From NCBI GenBank assembly GCA_020160805.1, contig JAIUPO010000005.1, forward strand, positions 107,765 through 171,764: a DNA stretch of 64,000 nt, written 5' to 3'. Under the pieces are notes generated by a model. The model was given only the letters and a program-made list of their open reading frames with translations, did not search any database and had not been told where the DNA came from. How positions within the stretch are numbered: position 1 is the first letter of the stretch; each line of letters starts with the position of its first letter. The stretch is from Actinomycetota bacterium. Lineage in GTDB: Bacteria > Actinomycetota > Actinomycetes > Actinomycetales > Dermatophilaceae. The position numbers were made by a program, and so were the translations under genes. Positions 20,048 to 28,802 of this stretch are shown here, piece after piece.

Positions 20048-20467
20048 TCAGCGCGGCAGCCGCTGGTGGATGTCCTCACTCATGCGCACGACGGCGAGAT
20101 AGATCTCCAGCGTCATGCGGATGAAGGCCAGGTAGATCAGGAGCAGCACCGGTCCGATGATCAGCATGAACAATCCGCTCGCGGCACTGTCGCTGAAGGC
20201 CGCGATCACCAAGAACAGGTACACCAGGCCGAGCGCCACGGTCGCCAGGATGTAGACGAACTTGATGATCATCGGGGTGATGAAGCGCGTGAACGAGAAG
20301 TCGAATAGGGCGCTGAAGAAGCCACTGGGCGAGTTGATCGCAGATCCGCCAGCTGCGGGCGGGGGGAAGCTCGCGCCTGGCGCCGGGTACGGATTCGTTG
20401 CTGGTGGCGGCGGGGGAGCGCCGAACGGGTTGCCTTGCGGGTCAGGATTGTTGGGCGGAATAGTCAT
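20048..20467 (-). CDS. DUF4282 membrane protein with Pro-rich N-terminus
   Basis: The 139-residue protein has a disordered Pro/Asn/Ala-rich N-terminus (residues 1-45), then two transmembrane helices (KFVYILATVALGLVYLFL and the MLIIGPVLLLIYLAF segment) and an amphipathic RMTLEIYLAVVRMSEDI tail, typical of DUF4282. The ATG at 20467 is preferred because GGAGAATTCAC precedes it. It is divergent from dapB. Function unknown. Confidence 0.8.
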   Translation of the reverse strand: MTIPPNNPDPQGNPFGAPPPPPATNPYPAPGASFPPPAAGGSAINSPSGFFSALFDFSFTRFITPMIIKFVYILATVALGLVYLFLVIAAFSDSAASGLFMLIIGPVLLLIYLAFIRMTLEIYLAVVRMSEDIHQRLPR

Positions 20468-20557
20468 GTGAATTCTCCGGTGGATCGGCTGTTGGGTCCT
20501 GCCCGGCCATCCTTTCAAGATCAAGAGATTGTGCCCAATCGCCATAGGCTGAGACGC

Positions 20558-21307
20558 ATGAGCACAGTCCTAAAAGTGGCCGTCATCGGGGCGGCCGGCC
20601 GGATGGGGGCGACCGTATGCCAGGCCGTCACCGACGCTGCCGACCTTGAGTTGGTTGGCCGCTTCGATATGGGGGACGCGCTCGGCGATTTGGGTGGCGC
20701 CGATGTCGTGGTCGAGTTCTCCGTGCCGAGCGCTTCGCTCGCCAACGTCCAGCACTGCATCGCGCAGGGTGTCCATGTCGTCGTCGGCACAACCGGTTGG
20801 AGTCCGGACAAGCTGGAAAACCTCCGGGAAAGCCTTGCGACACAACCGGATACCGGGGTTCTCATCGCCCCGAACTTCGCCATCGGCGCGATTTTGATGA
20901 TGTCCTTCGCCCAGCAAGCCGCGCGCTTCTACGAGTCGGTCGAGGTCATCGAATTGCACCATCCCAACAAGGTCGACGCCCCCTCGGGAACCGCGGCACG
21001 AACGGCCGACCTGATCGGCGCCGCGCGCGAGGAGGCTGGTCTCGGGCCGGTCCCCGACGCCACAACACAAGACCCGGGCGGCGCGCGCGGAGGGCGGGAG
21101 CACGGCATACCCGTGCACTCGGTGCGTCTGCGCGGGCTCGTCGCGCATCAGGAAGTGCTCTTCGGCGGGACCGGCGAGATGCTCACCATCCGCCACGACA
21201 GCTTCGATCGCTCGTCCTTCATGCCGGGCGTCCTCGCCGGGGTGCGGGCCGTCGGGCAGCACCCCGGACTCACGGTCGGCCTCGAACACTATCTCGGGCT
21301 CACCTGA
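20558..21307 (+). CDS. dapB: 4-hydroxy-tetrahydrodipicolinate reductase
   Basis: The 249-residue NAD(P)H-dependent enzyme of the lysine/diaminopimelate pathway has the Rossmann motif VIGAAGRMG, GTTGWSPDKL and the substrate loop ELHHPNKVDAPSGTA. It supplies lysine and the peptidoglycan cross-linker together with dapA at 28.8 kb. A -10-like TAGGCT (20545-20550) ends 7 bases before the ATG with no ribosome site, so the mRNA is probably leaderless. Confidence 0.96.
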   Translation: MSTVLKVAVIGAAGRMGATVCQAVTDAADLELVGRFDMGDALGDLGGADVVVEFSVPSASLANVQHCIAQGVHVVVGTTGWSPDKLENLRESLATQPDTGVLIAPNFAIGAILMMSFAQQAARFYESVEVIELHHPNKVDAPSGTAARTADLIGAAREEAGLGPVPDATTQDPGGARGGREHGIPVHSVRLRGLVAHQEVLFGGTGEMLTIRHDSFDRSSFMPGVLAGVRAVGQHPGLTVGLEHYLGLT

Positions 21308-21309
21308 GG

Positions 21310-22083
21310 ATGACCGAGACCGTGGAGGTGCCGCGGGCGCTGGTCCAGGTTGCCCAGCGCGCTCGTCGCGTCGTCGTCCTGACCGGCGCGGGCATGTCCG
21401 CTGAGAGCGGGCTATCCACCTTCCGAGACCCGGAAAACGGCTTATGGCAACGCTTTTCGGCACAACATCTCGCCTCCGCAGCCGCCTGGGATGAGGATCC
21501 CGCGTTGGTATGGGCGTGGTATGTGTGGCGTTTCGAGTGCGTCGGAGAAGTGCAGCCCAATGCTGGCCATGACGCGATCGCGCGCTGGAGTGAGCGGACC
21601 GACCTCGCCGTCGTGACGCAGAATGTCGACAACCTCCACGAACGTGCCGGGACTAGATCGGTCGTGCACCTGCACGGGTCGATCTCAGCCTTCCGCTGCA
21701 GCGCGTGCGAGCGGCCGTATGCCGAAACCCCGGTCCTCCCGGACGAGCCCGTCGAACGCCTCGCACCGCCACGGTGCGCAACTTGTGCTGGCCTAATTCG
21801 GCCTGGAGTCGTGTGGTTCGGGGAGACCTTGCCGGACCGCGCTTGGGTCGACGCAGTGGCCAAAGTGTCCGAAGCCGATCTGGTGCTTGTCGTGGGAACA
21901 AGCGGCATCGTCTACCCGGCCGCCGGCCTGCCCGCCATCGCGCGGTCGGAGGGTGCCGTCGTCGTCGAAATCAACCCGCAGGCGACCGATATCTCTGACA
22001 TGGCGGATCTGTCCTGGCGGGAAACGGCGGCGAGGGCGTTGCCGGCCCTGGTTGACGCGGTGCACGACGGCGAATGCCCGTGA
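21310..22083 (+). CDS. cobB: SIR2-family NAD-dependent protein deacylase
   Basis: The 257-residue sirtuin has GAGMSAESGLSTFRD (NAD binding), TQNVDNLHE, the catalytic His in VVHLHGS, and two CxxC pairs (CSAC, CATC) for the structural zinc. VGTSGIVYPAAG and EINPQ complete the NAD site. It removes acyl groups from lysines of cytoplasmic proteins. Its ATG is two bases after the dapB stop, so the two genes are co-transcribed. Confidence 0.93.
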   Translation: MTETVEVPRALVQVAQRARRVVVLTGAGMSAESGLSTFRDPENGLWQRFSAQHLASAAAWDEDPALVWAWYVWRFECVGEVQPNAGHDAIARWSERTDLAVVTQNVDNLHERAGTRSVVHLHGSISAFRCSACERPYAETPVLPDEPVERLAPPRCATCAGLIRPGVVWFGETLPDRAWVDAVAKVSEADLVLVVGTSGIVYPAAGLPAIARSEGAVVVEINPQATDISDMADLSWRETAARALPALVDAVHDGECP

Positions 22084-22110
22084 GGCCAGCTCGCCTCAGG
22101 AGCCGACCGC

Positions 22111-22425
22111 TTAGGACCAGCCGGCTAGCCGCAGCAGGGCCGCGGTCGCAGCGGCGGCACCGACAACAACCAAGAAGTTTGCCTTGCGCCACAACAAGAT
22201 TCCCGCGACCGCGACGGCGGCAAGCCGGGCGTCGAGGACGATGCGGCCCGCATCCCCGGCGAACGTCTGGGTGACGATCAATCCCGACAACAGAGCCGCC
22301 GGCAGCAGGGCACTGATCCGGGAGACGCGGGGTCCTTCGAGGAGGCGGGCCGGGACGACATACCCGGAGAACTTCAGCAGGAAGGCGAACAGGCACGCCA
22401 CGAGCACCGTGGTCCACGTGTTCAC
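22111..22425 (-). CDS. azlD: AzlD-family branched-chain amino acid exporter small subunit
   Basis: The 104-residue protein has four predicted membrane helices (VLVACLFAFLLKFSGYVV, LLPAALLSGLIVTQTF, LAAVAVAGILLWRKANF, VVGAAAATAALLRLAG) typical of AzlD/BrnE. The GTG at 22425 overlaps the AzlC stop (GTGA), the standard coupling of this exporter pair. Confidence 0.85.
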   Translation of the reverse strand: MNTWTTVLVACLFAFLLKFSGYVVPARLLEGPRVSRISALLPAALLSGLIVTQTFAGDAGRIVLDARLAAVAVAGILLWRKANFLVVVGAAAATAALLRLAGWS

Positions 22426-23153
22426 GGTGTCGGGTCCGATCCCGGCAGACCCGGCTCGCCGCGCTCGTGTCGTCCGTGGGCGATCCACCCGATGATCACG
22501 GCCGCGACCGCCGCGAGGATCACCGGGATGCCCGCGGGTACCAGCGGGATAGTCAGCAGCGCGATGAACGCGGCGAGCACCGCCGCTGCCCGCCCGTCGC
22601 CCGTGGACAGGCGCGGCCAGAGCAGGGCGCAGAAGGCGCCAGCCGCGGCGGCATCGAGTCCCCACGTCTTAGGATCGCCCAGCGCGTTGCCCGCGAGGGC
22701 TCCCACGAAGGTCATCAAGTTCCACCCGATCAGGACGGCTAATCCGGTGACCCAGAAGCCGATTCGCTGCGCTCGAGGCTCCTGCTGGCCGATGCCGACC
22801 GCCGTCGACTCATCAATCGTGAGGTGCGCGGCGAGCAATCGCTTGGGGCCGTGGGCCCCGAGAAATTGGGAGACCTGGAGGGCATATAACCCATTGCGGA
22901 TGCCGAGCAGCGAGGCCGTCGCGATGGCTGAGGTTCCCGAGCCGCCCGCGCCGAGAATGCCGACGAGGGCGAATTGTGATCCGCCGGTGAACATCAGCAA
23001 GGACAGCGCTTGGGTCTGTAGCACCGTGAGCCCGGACGCGACCGACAGCGCACCGAAGCTGACGCCATACAGCCCCGTCGCCACGCCGACCGAAATCCCC
23101 TGCCGCACAACCTCTTTGCGGCGGCCCTCGCTGAGTTCCGCCTCAACCGTCAT
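22422..23153 (-). CDS. azlC: AzlC-family branched-chain amino acid exporter large subunit
   Basis: The 243-residue polytopic protein of the AzlC/BrnF family has MFTGGSQFALVG, GIRNGLYALQVS and LLAAHLTIDESTAVG. With AzlD it exports branched-chain amino acids and analogues across the inner membrane. It is the second of four minus-strand genes following the crotonase-like and GNAT genes, with 15 bases between the GNAT stop and its start. Confidence 0.9.
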   Translation of the reverse strand: MTVEAELSEGRRKEVVRQGISVGVATGLYGVSFGALSVASGLTVLQTQALSLLMFTGGSQFALVGILGAGGSGTSAIATASLLGIRNGLYALQVSQFLGAHGPKRLLAAHLTIDESTAVGIGQQEPRAQRIGFWVTGLAVLIGWNLMTFVGALAGNALGDPKTWGLDAAAAGAFCALLWPRLSTGDGRAAAVLAAFIALLTIPLVPAGIPVILAAVAAVIIGWIAHGRHERGEPGLPGSDPTP

Positions 23154-23168
23154 TTCGGGGGCTCTTCC

Positions 23169-23798
23169 TCATGCCTCGAGGTCTGACGGGGCGAGGCTCG
23201 CACGAACACGCACCTCCCGCAGCGTGGCGCCGTCCGGTGAGACGACCCGGTCGCGGAACGCACCATCGGGGCCCAAACCGGCACCCATCAAGAAGGCGCG
23301 GGTGTCGTCGGCGTCGGCCGGCAGCCAGGCGCTGACCTCCTCGGCGCCGAGTTCGCGAAGCTGATCAACGCAGGCGTTCAGCAGGCGCGAGCCATGCCCC
23401 TGCCGGCGCCCGAGTGGGTGCACGGCGAGCAGCGTGATCTCGCCCGTCGCCTGTCCGGTGTCCGGGTCCTGGCTCGGCCCGAAAGCCGCCAGCCCCACCA
23501 CCTGCGCCCCCGCCAAGGCAACAAAGAGCCGGTGTATGCCGTCCGCCGGCGGCGCGCTCAGCGCCTCCCGCCAGCCCTTGGCGAAGGCATTCGGATCGAA
23601 AGCAGCCGAGACCTCGGGCGGCAGTCGGTCGGCATAGGTGTCGATGAAGACCTGCGCCTGCACCTGCCCGATGGCGGGGGCGTCGCTGGGGCGCGCCGCC
23701 CGAACGCTCGCGTCGGCCTGCGGCCCGAGGGCCCCTTCGTGGGGGTGGTCGTGGCCGGTGTGGTCGTGGTCGGCGTGGCCCTCGTGGTCGTGCGACAT
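23169..23798 (-). CDS. GNAT acetyltransferase with His/Asp-rich N-terminal tail
   Basis: The 209-residue protein starts with a tail of alternating His, Asp and Gly (about residues 3-20, nine His), a likely metal-binding segment. It is followed by an ordinary GNAT domain (ITLLAVHPLGRRQGHGSRLL is the acetyl-CoA loop). It is coupled to the crotonase-like gene by a 1-base overlap. The tail resembles those of metallochaperones and transporters and is unusual for a GNAT. Confidence 0.8.
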   Translation of the reverse strand: MSHDHEGHADHDHTGHDHPHEGALGPQADASVRAARPSDAPAIGQVQAQVFIDTYADRLPPEVSAAFDPNAFAKGWREALSAPPADGIHRLFVALAGAQVVGLAAFGPSQDPDTGQATGEITLLAVHPLGRRQGHGSRLLNACVDQLRELGAEEVSAWLPADADDTRAFLMGAGLGPDGAFRDRVVSPDGATLREVRVRASLAPSDLEA

Positions 23799-24523
23799 CA
23801 GTGGCCCTCGAAGATCGGCGCACGCCGTTCGGTGAAGGCGGCTCGACCCTCGCGAAGGTCATCACTGGCCCACGCGCGGGCGAAGGCTGCCTCATAGATC
23901 GCCAGCGTCGGCCCGTCGTGCACGGCGAAACCCGTCTTCGACCCGGCCTGCGACAGGGGCGCCAGCGGGACAGCCGAATGCGCCATTGCCTGGGCGGCGG
24001 CCAGATCGCCCCGCTTCTGGGTGAAGCCGAGTCGCCAGGCATCCTCGGCGTCCAGGACGGCAGCCGTCATCGTCATCAACCTGGCCGCCCCCTCACCCCA
24101 GAAACGTCGGAGGCGATCGATCGTCCAGTGATCGACCATCAACCCCAGCTTTGCGACGGGCACGGCGAACTTCGCGTCATCGGCGACGACGCGCACATCG
24201 CAGGCGAGCGCCAACTGCATACCCAAACCCATGCAGGACCCGGAGATCGCCGCGACCGTGAGGATCGGTTGCTCGGCGAGACGGACGAGGACATCGCCGA
24301 GGTGCCGGGTGAACGCGACATCCTCGAGCTCCACGAGATCGGCCCCCGCGCAGAAGTGCCCGCCCGCACCGGTGATGATCACCGCGCGCGCCCCGTCGGC
24401 AACGGCCGCACCGACTGCCGCGTCGAGTTCATCGAGGCTCTCGGTGTTCAGGGCGTTACGTCGCTCCTGGCGATCGATCACGATGGTCGCGACGGACCCG
24501 CTAAAGGATGAGGTGATGGGCAC
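23798..24523 (-). CDS. enoyl-CoA hydratase/isomerase-family protein, catalytic Glu residues apparently replaced
   Basis: The 241-residue crotonase-fold protein has the oxyanion-hole segments HFCAGADL and ISGSCMGLGMQLALACD. From remembered family alignments the two catalytic Glu of true hydratases fall at the Q of GLGMQLA and the V of FAVPVAKLG, so normal water addition is doubtful; another crotonase-fold reaction is possible. It starts with GTG at 24523 and heads the GNAT-azlC-azlD transcript. Confidence 0.8.
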   Translation of the reverse strand: MPITSSFSGSVATIVIDRQERRNALNTESLDELDAAVGAAVADGARAVIITGAGGHFCAGADLVELEDVAFTRHLGDVLVRLAEQPILTVAAISGSCMGLGMQLALACDVRVVADDAKFAVPVAKLGLMVDHWTIDRLRRFWGEGAARLMTMTAAVLDAEDAWRLGFTQKRGDLAAAQAMAHSAVPLAPLSQAGSKTGFAVHDGPTLAIYEAAFARAWASDDLREGRAAFTERRAPIFEGH

Positions 24524-24598
24524 CGATCCACCCTAATCAAGGAATGGCAAGACGCCGGAATGTCGAAGGTTCGTCGCCTAGATCGCTGGCGGCGATAC

Positions 24599-24927
24599 TC
24601 AGCAGGAGTATGCGCAGCAGGTGGATCCCGTGACCACGGCACCGATGAGGTTGTCGTTGACGTCATATTGCCCGAAGCTGCCCGTTCGGAACTCACCCTC
24701 GATCCAGAGATAGAACGTGAAGGTCGCCGTGGCGCCAGCCGCCAGGGTCGTGCCGGAGGCGCTCGTGAAGTATGCCGTGCCCGCCGTCGCCGAGGCGCAG
24801 GTGGGTGCGGTGGTGCCGCTGAAGTCGGAGGCGAGCCGGTAGGTCGGAGCATTAGCGGATGTGGAGGGGGCGCACGTGACGGAGACGGTGGCCGCGGTGG
24901 CATTGTTCGTGGTGACGATTTCGCCGC
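24599..24927 (-). pseudogene. C-terminal remnant of an exported beta-rich protein cut by an IS
   Basis: About 105 codons (from EIVTTNNATAATVSV to a stop at 24599) read like the end of an exported Thr/Ser/Ala-rich protein. The string FTFYLWIEGEFRTGSFGQYD recalls SipW-dependent/TasA-like surface proteins. It ends in Cys (STCCAYSC). There is no start or signal peptide: upstream the frame runs into IS3-family sequence near 24930. It contains one GTATGCCG site (24770), in line with being resident DNA. Confidence 0.55.
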
Positions 24928-24929
24928 CT

Positions 24930-25485
24930 ACAAGAAGACCGCCGCCGACGGAACGCTGACCTCCAGTCCATTGCAGTCGAAGACGACCAGGAAGAGCGTC
25001 GGCTCGGTGCCGCCGGATGAGACGCCGGAGCAGAAGATCGTCCGGCTCGAGGCCCGTTTCAACGAGCTTGAGGTCGAGACCACCAAGCTGAGCACCGAAC
25101 GGGAGATCCTCCAGCGGGCGGCCAAGTATTTCGCCGGGGAGACGCGCTGGTGAGTCGCTTCCAGTTCGTCGCTGACAACTCCACCACCTTCGAGGTGAAG
25201 CGACTGTGCGAGCTCGTCGAGGTGACGCGCTCATCGTTCTACGCCTGGCTACAGGCGGCTCCGTCCCGGGAGGCCAGGGCTGCGGCCGACGCGGCACTGG
25301 CTGAACGGATCAGAGCCGTCCATGAGGACGACAACACTCAAGGGGCGCCGCGGATCACCGCAGAGCTCAACGACAGCACACCGGCCGGTGAGCGCGTGAA
25401 CCACAAGCGCGTCGCGCGGGTGATGCGGCTTGAGGGCATCCGTGGCTACGTGAAGAAGCGTCGGGTGGTCGCCACACGTGCCCGC
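24930..25485 (+). mobile_element. IS3-family fragment (end of orfA, start of orfB)
   Basis: The end of an IS3-type orfA (PEQKIVRLEARFNELEVE, then EILQRAAKYFAGETRW, stop at 25151-25153) overlaps a GTG-started orfB (25150; FQFVADNSTTFEVKRLCELV, SSFYAWL, RITAELN, HKRVARVMRLEGIRGY). The orfB frame loses homology after about residue 108, where ISL3 sequence begins; the DDE catalytic domain is absent. The element is a dead fragment. Its left boundary is uncertain. Confidence 0.8.
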
Positions 25486-25854
25486 ACTCGGTGCACCGGT
25501 AGCGGCGGAGCGTGATCAACAAGACGGTGGGTCGCCAACCGAACGGTTCGTGCGCCAGCCGCCGGCTGACGGTGTCGCGTGGGCCCGTGACAACCGCACC
25601 GGTGACACCAGTCGTCCGGGTCGAGGACTCGGCAGGCGAGCACCGCACGGTCGGGCTGGAGGAACTGACCGGTGACCTGCAAGCCAAGGGTGTCCAGGCC
25701 GGTGAAGGTGGTCAGGTCCGGGGTCGTGAAGGTAGCGTCGAGCATGTCGAGGTCTTCCAGATGGACAGTGTGAGAACTTCCATCATCGGGAGACCTCGAC
25801 CCTCAACCCGTCAGCGACGCGCTACCGCTTGCGACACCCTCGATTGTGAAGAGC
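25485..25854 (-). mobile_element. ISL3-family left-end fragment: terminal repeat plus transposase N-terminus
   Basis: On the minus strand the outer end GGCTCTTCACAATCG (ending at 25854) precedes a start at 25745 (MLDATFTTPDLTTFTGLD) and the N-terminal zinc domain of an ISL3 transposase (CRVLDPDDWCHRCG, frameshift, FGWRPTVLLITLRRYRCTECGHVW). It is truncated at about 25487 against IS3 sequence. The matching C-terminal half with the other end is at 32684-33720. Bases 25855-25901 are plain flank. Confidence 0.8.
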
Positions 25855-25901
25855 CCGTAAAGTGCGCGGATTAGATAACCACGCGTCAGGGATGCCATGC
25901 A

Positions 25902-27339
25902 ACTTTAGCGGCTCTCCGACCTTGAGCGGGGTGCCCTGATCTGAGAGGGCTCGTGGCCCCGGGTCATGCTGTTGGTCTCTACTCCGTCAGCAGCAACGAG
26001 GCCACGAGCATGATCGACAGTACGTCAGTGCTGTTCGGGCTGGAAGACGAGTTCGTCGTCACCGGTCTTGAACGGCTCAGCGAGAGCGACTTGAGGGTCG
26101 TGATCGAGTGTCGGGACCGGGAAGCGCCGTGTCCGTCCTGCGGAGTCCTGTCCTCCAGGGTGAAAGATCGCCCCACGGTGCGGGTCAAGGACTTGGACGC
26201 GTGCGGGCAGGTGGTCCAGCTGTGGTGGCACAAGCGGCGCTTGGTGTGCCCCGAACCGTTATGCGGCACGCGGTCGTTCACGCAGCAGTCCGAGGCGATC
26301 CCCGCACGGGCGCGGCTGACCGGACGGCTGCGGGAGGCCATCGCGACCGAGATCGCCACCGGGAACCGGGCGGTCGATGAAGTCGCCCGCACGCATGGAG
26401 TGTCCTGGCCGACGGCTCACCGGGCCCTGGTCGCCGCGGCCGCGCGGTGGCTGCCCACTCCGGAGCCGACTCGGGTGTTGGGGATCGATGAGACCAGGGC
26501 ACGGTCGGTGCGGTGGGTCCTGGCCGACGCCGGCTGGCGCCGCACCGACCCCTGGCTGACCTCGTTCGTCGACGCCGACACCACCGGCCCGGGGAGGATG
26601 CTGGGGTTGGCGCCGGGCCGGTCCGGGGCGTGCGTGCGGGACTGGCTCGCTGAGCAGAGCGCTGAGTTCCGTGAAGCGATCGAGGTCGTGGTGATCGACA
26701 CCAGCGCGCCCTACGCCTCCGGGATCCGGGCGGCGCTACCGCACGCGCGGATCGCGGTCGACAAGTGGCACCTGGTCGCCCTCGCCAACACGATGGTCAC
26801 CGAGATCCGGCAGCGAGTCACCCGCGAGCGGTACGGTCGGCGCGGTACCACGAAGGAGAAGGTGTGGGTCAACCGGCAGCTACTGCTCACCGGGTACGAG
26901 CACCTGAGCATCAAGCAGCGTGCCCGGCTCACGGCGACGTTCGCGGCTGAGGACCCCACGAACGAGATCGGCGCCGCCTGGGGCGTCAAGGAACGCCTCC
27001 GACTGCTCCTGGCCGAAACCGACGAGCACCGGATTCGGCACCGGCTGTACGAGTTCTATCGAGACGCCGCCGACGCGGCCATGCCCGAGACCACCCGCCT
27101 GGCCAGCACCATCGAGACCTGGTGGCCCGCCATCCACGTCGCACTCACGATGGACGTCACCAACGCCCGCACCGAAGGCTTCAACAGGATCATCAAGAAC
27201 ACCAAACGCGTCGCCTGCGGCTTCCGCAACCTCGAGAACTACCAGCGCCGGATACTCTCAACCATCGCGCTCACCCGAGCCCGACGAGACGCAGCATGAC
27301 CACGAACCGCCCCGCGGAAAGTCGAAGAGCCACTTTAGC
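25902..27339 (+). mobile_element. intact ISL3-family insertion sequence with 8-bp target duplication
   Basis: Imperfect 22-bp terminal inverted repeats at 25910-25931 and 27310-27331 (outer GGCTCT(C/T)CGAC, inner GCGGGG) bound a 1422-bp element. The 8-bp direct repeat ACTTTAGC flanks it exactly (25902-25909 and 27332-27339), the duplication size expected for ISL3. The element carries one transposase. Intact ends and target repeats point to a recent insertion. It contains no GTATGCCG site. Bases 27340-27451 beyond it are AT-richer spacer. Confidence 0.93.
26010..27299 (+). CDS. ISL3-family transposase
   Basis: The 429-residue DDE transposase has an N-terminal zinc-ribbon (CPSCG and the later CPEPLCG), a helix-turn-helix (EVARTHGVSWPTAHRAL), and the DDE core beginning LGIDETRARS, with VVIDTSAPYASG and a C-terminal ARTEGFNRIIKNTKRVACGFRN. 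The frame is open from 25953, but the ATG at 26010 starts the conserved part. It is full length and lies inside perfectly bounded ends, so it may be active. Confidence 0.93.
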   Translation: MIDSTSVLFGLEDEFVVTGLERLSESDLRVVIECRDREAPCPSCGVLSSRVKDRPTVRVKDLDACGQVVQLWWHKRRLVCPEPLCGTRSFTQQSEAIPARARLTGRLREAIATEIATGNRAVDEVARTHGVSWPTAHRALVAAAARWLPTPEPTRVLGIDETRARSVRWVLADAGWRRTDPWLTSFVDADTTGPGRMLGLAPGRSGACVRDWLAEQSAEFREAIEVVVIDTSAPYASGIRAALPHARIAVDKWHLVALANTMVTEIRQRVTRERYGRRGTTKEKVWVNRQLLLTGYEHLSIKQRARLTATFAAEDPTNEIGAAWGVKERLRLLLAETDEHRIRHRLYEFYRDAADAAMPETTRLASTIETWWPAIHVALTMDVTNARTEGFNRIIKNTKRVACGFRNLENYQRRILSTIALTRARRDAA

Positions 27340-27451
27340 TGCACAGAAATTTCCGCTAACGCATTGTTCCCCGCCATGAATACCCCCAAGGGGGTGGAGT
27401 CTAGATATCTGGAGATAACCTCTAAAGGGTGAGATCTGTGCGTTAAATCGC

Positions 27452-27931
27452 TCAGTCCAAAATATCCGACGCCACGAAGCGCACTTCAGTGAACCCCGTG
27501 TGATAAACGCGCTCTGTTTCGCGCCACCGCTCAGCAGGCCACGTCGGGAAGTACGCGTCCCCCGCTGGGGAGCCGGGGATCTCGCTGAGAATCATGCGAT
27601 CGGCCAGGGGCAAGGCTTGGGCATAGATCTCGGCGCCACCGGCGATGAAGACCTCGTCCACCGCGCCGGCGAGCTGCAGGGCGTCGTGGAGGGTGCGGGC
27701 GGTAGCGACCTCGAGGTGGTGCCACTCGGGATCCCTGGTCAGCACGATGGTCCGCCGGCCTGGGAGAACGCGCCCGATCGACTCGAAGGTCTTGCGCCCC
27801 ATGATCAGGGTGTGGCCCAGCGTGGTTGCCTTGAAGTGGGCCATCTCGCCCGGCACGCGCCAGGGAATCTCGCCCTGGTTGCCGATGACGCCATTCTCGG
27901 CAACGGCCGCGATCAGGGTGATGCGGGTCAT
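27452..27931 (-). CDS. folA: dihydrofolate reductase
   Basis: The 159-residue DHFR has the N-terminal [19 protein letters not shown] active loop, [19 protein letters not shown] and [15 protein letters not shown]. It reduces dihydrofolate to tetrahydrofolate with NADPH. The ATG overlaps the thyA stop (ATGA), giving the classic thyA-folA pair in which DHFR recycles the dihydrofolate made by ThyA. Confidence 0.96.
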   Translation of the reverse strand: MTRITLIAAVAENGVIGNQGEIPWRVPGEMAHFKATTLGHTLIMGRKTFESIGRVLPGRRTIVLTRDPEWHHLEVATARTLHDALQLAGAVDEVFIAGGAEIYAQALPLADRMILSEIPGSPAGDAYFPTWPAERWRETERVYHTGFTEVRFVASDILD

Positions 27932-28719
27932 ATAGCGATCGGGGCTTTGATGCTCGGGTGGGATTGATAACCGACGAGCTCGATATCCGTCAACTCATAG
28001 GCGTCGATGGAGTCTCGAGGCGCGATGTCAATCTGCGGGAGGGGATAGGGCTGGCGCGACAATTGCTCACGGGCCTGATCAAGATGGTTCAGATACAGGT
28101 GGGCGTCGCCGAGCGTGTGCACGAAGTCGCCGACCTCCAGGCCGGTTTGCTGGGCAACGAGGTGGGTCAACAAGGCATACGACGCGATATTAAAGGGGAC
28201 CCCAAGGAAGATATCCGCGCTGCGTTGATAAAGCTGACAGGACAATCGTCCTTCTGCCACGTGAAATTGGAAAATCGTGTGGCAGGGCGGCAGGGCCATA
28301 TCGTCCACATCGGCCACATTCCATGCCGAGACGATATGTCGCCGGCTGTTCGGGTTGCTCCGGATCGACTCGATGACCCCGGCGATCTGATCGACGGTCC
28401 GCCCATCCGGGGTGGGCCAGCTGCGCCACTGATAGCCATAGACCGGGCCCAGATCGCCATTGGCATCGGCCCATTCGTCCCAGATCGTGATGCCGCGCTC
28501 TTGCAGCCACCGCACATTGGTGTCGCCGCGCAGGAACCACAGCAGCTCACCGAAAATCGAGCGCAAGTGCAGCTTCTTCGTCGTCACCACGGGGAAGCCC
28601 TCGGCCAGGTTGAACCGCATCTGGTGCCCAAAGATCCCGAGCGTGCCCGTCCCGGTGCGATCGGAGCGCTCCACACCCTCATCGAGCACGCGCTGCATCA
28701 GATCGAGGTATTGCCGCAT
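27928..28719 (-). CDS. thyA: thymidylate synthase
   Basis: The 263-residue ThyA methylates dUMP to dTMP using methylene-tetrahydrofolate. The nucleophile Cys is in [10 protein letters not shown], the phosphate-binding Arg in [11 protein letters not shown], and the C-terminus SIKAPIAI closes the active site. Translation is coupled to folA. It is divergent from dapA with an 83-base spacer. Confidence 0.97.
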   Translation of the reverse strand: MRQYLDLMQRVLDEGVERSDRTGTGTLGIFGHQMRFNLAEGFPVVTTKKLHLRSIFGELLWFLRGDTNVRWLQERGITIWDEWADANGDLGPVYGYQWRSWPTPDGRTVDQIAGVIESIRSNPNSRRHIVSAWNVADVDDMALPPCHTIFQFHVAEGRLSCQLYQRSADIFLGVPFNIASYALLTHLVAQQTGLEVGDFVHTLGDAHLYLNHLDQAREQLSRQPYPLPQIDIAPRDSIDAYELTDIELVGYQSHPSIKAPIAI

Positions 28720-28802
28720 GCCCGGAGCCTAAGCCGTGGCATGTCAGGGCTCGCCGGGGCGCGCGGAGTAGAGGTGGGCAGAGCCTCGATACCCTGGGAG
28801 CT

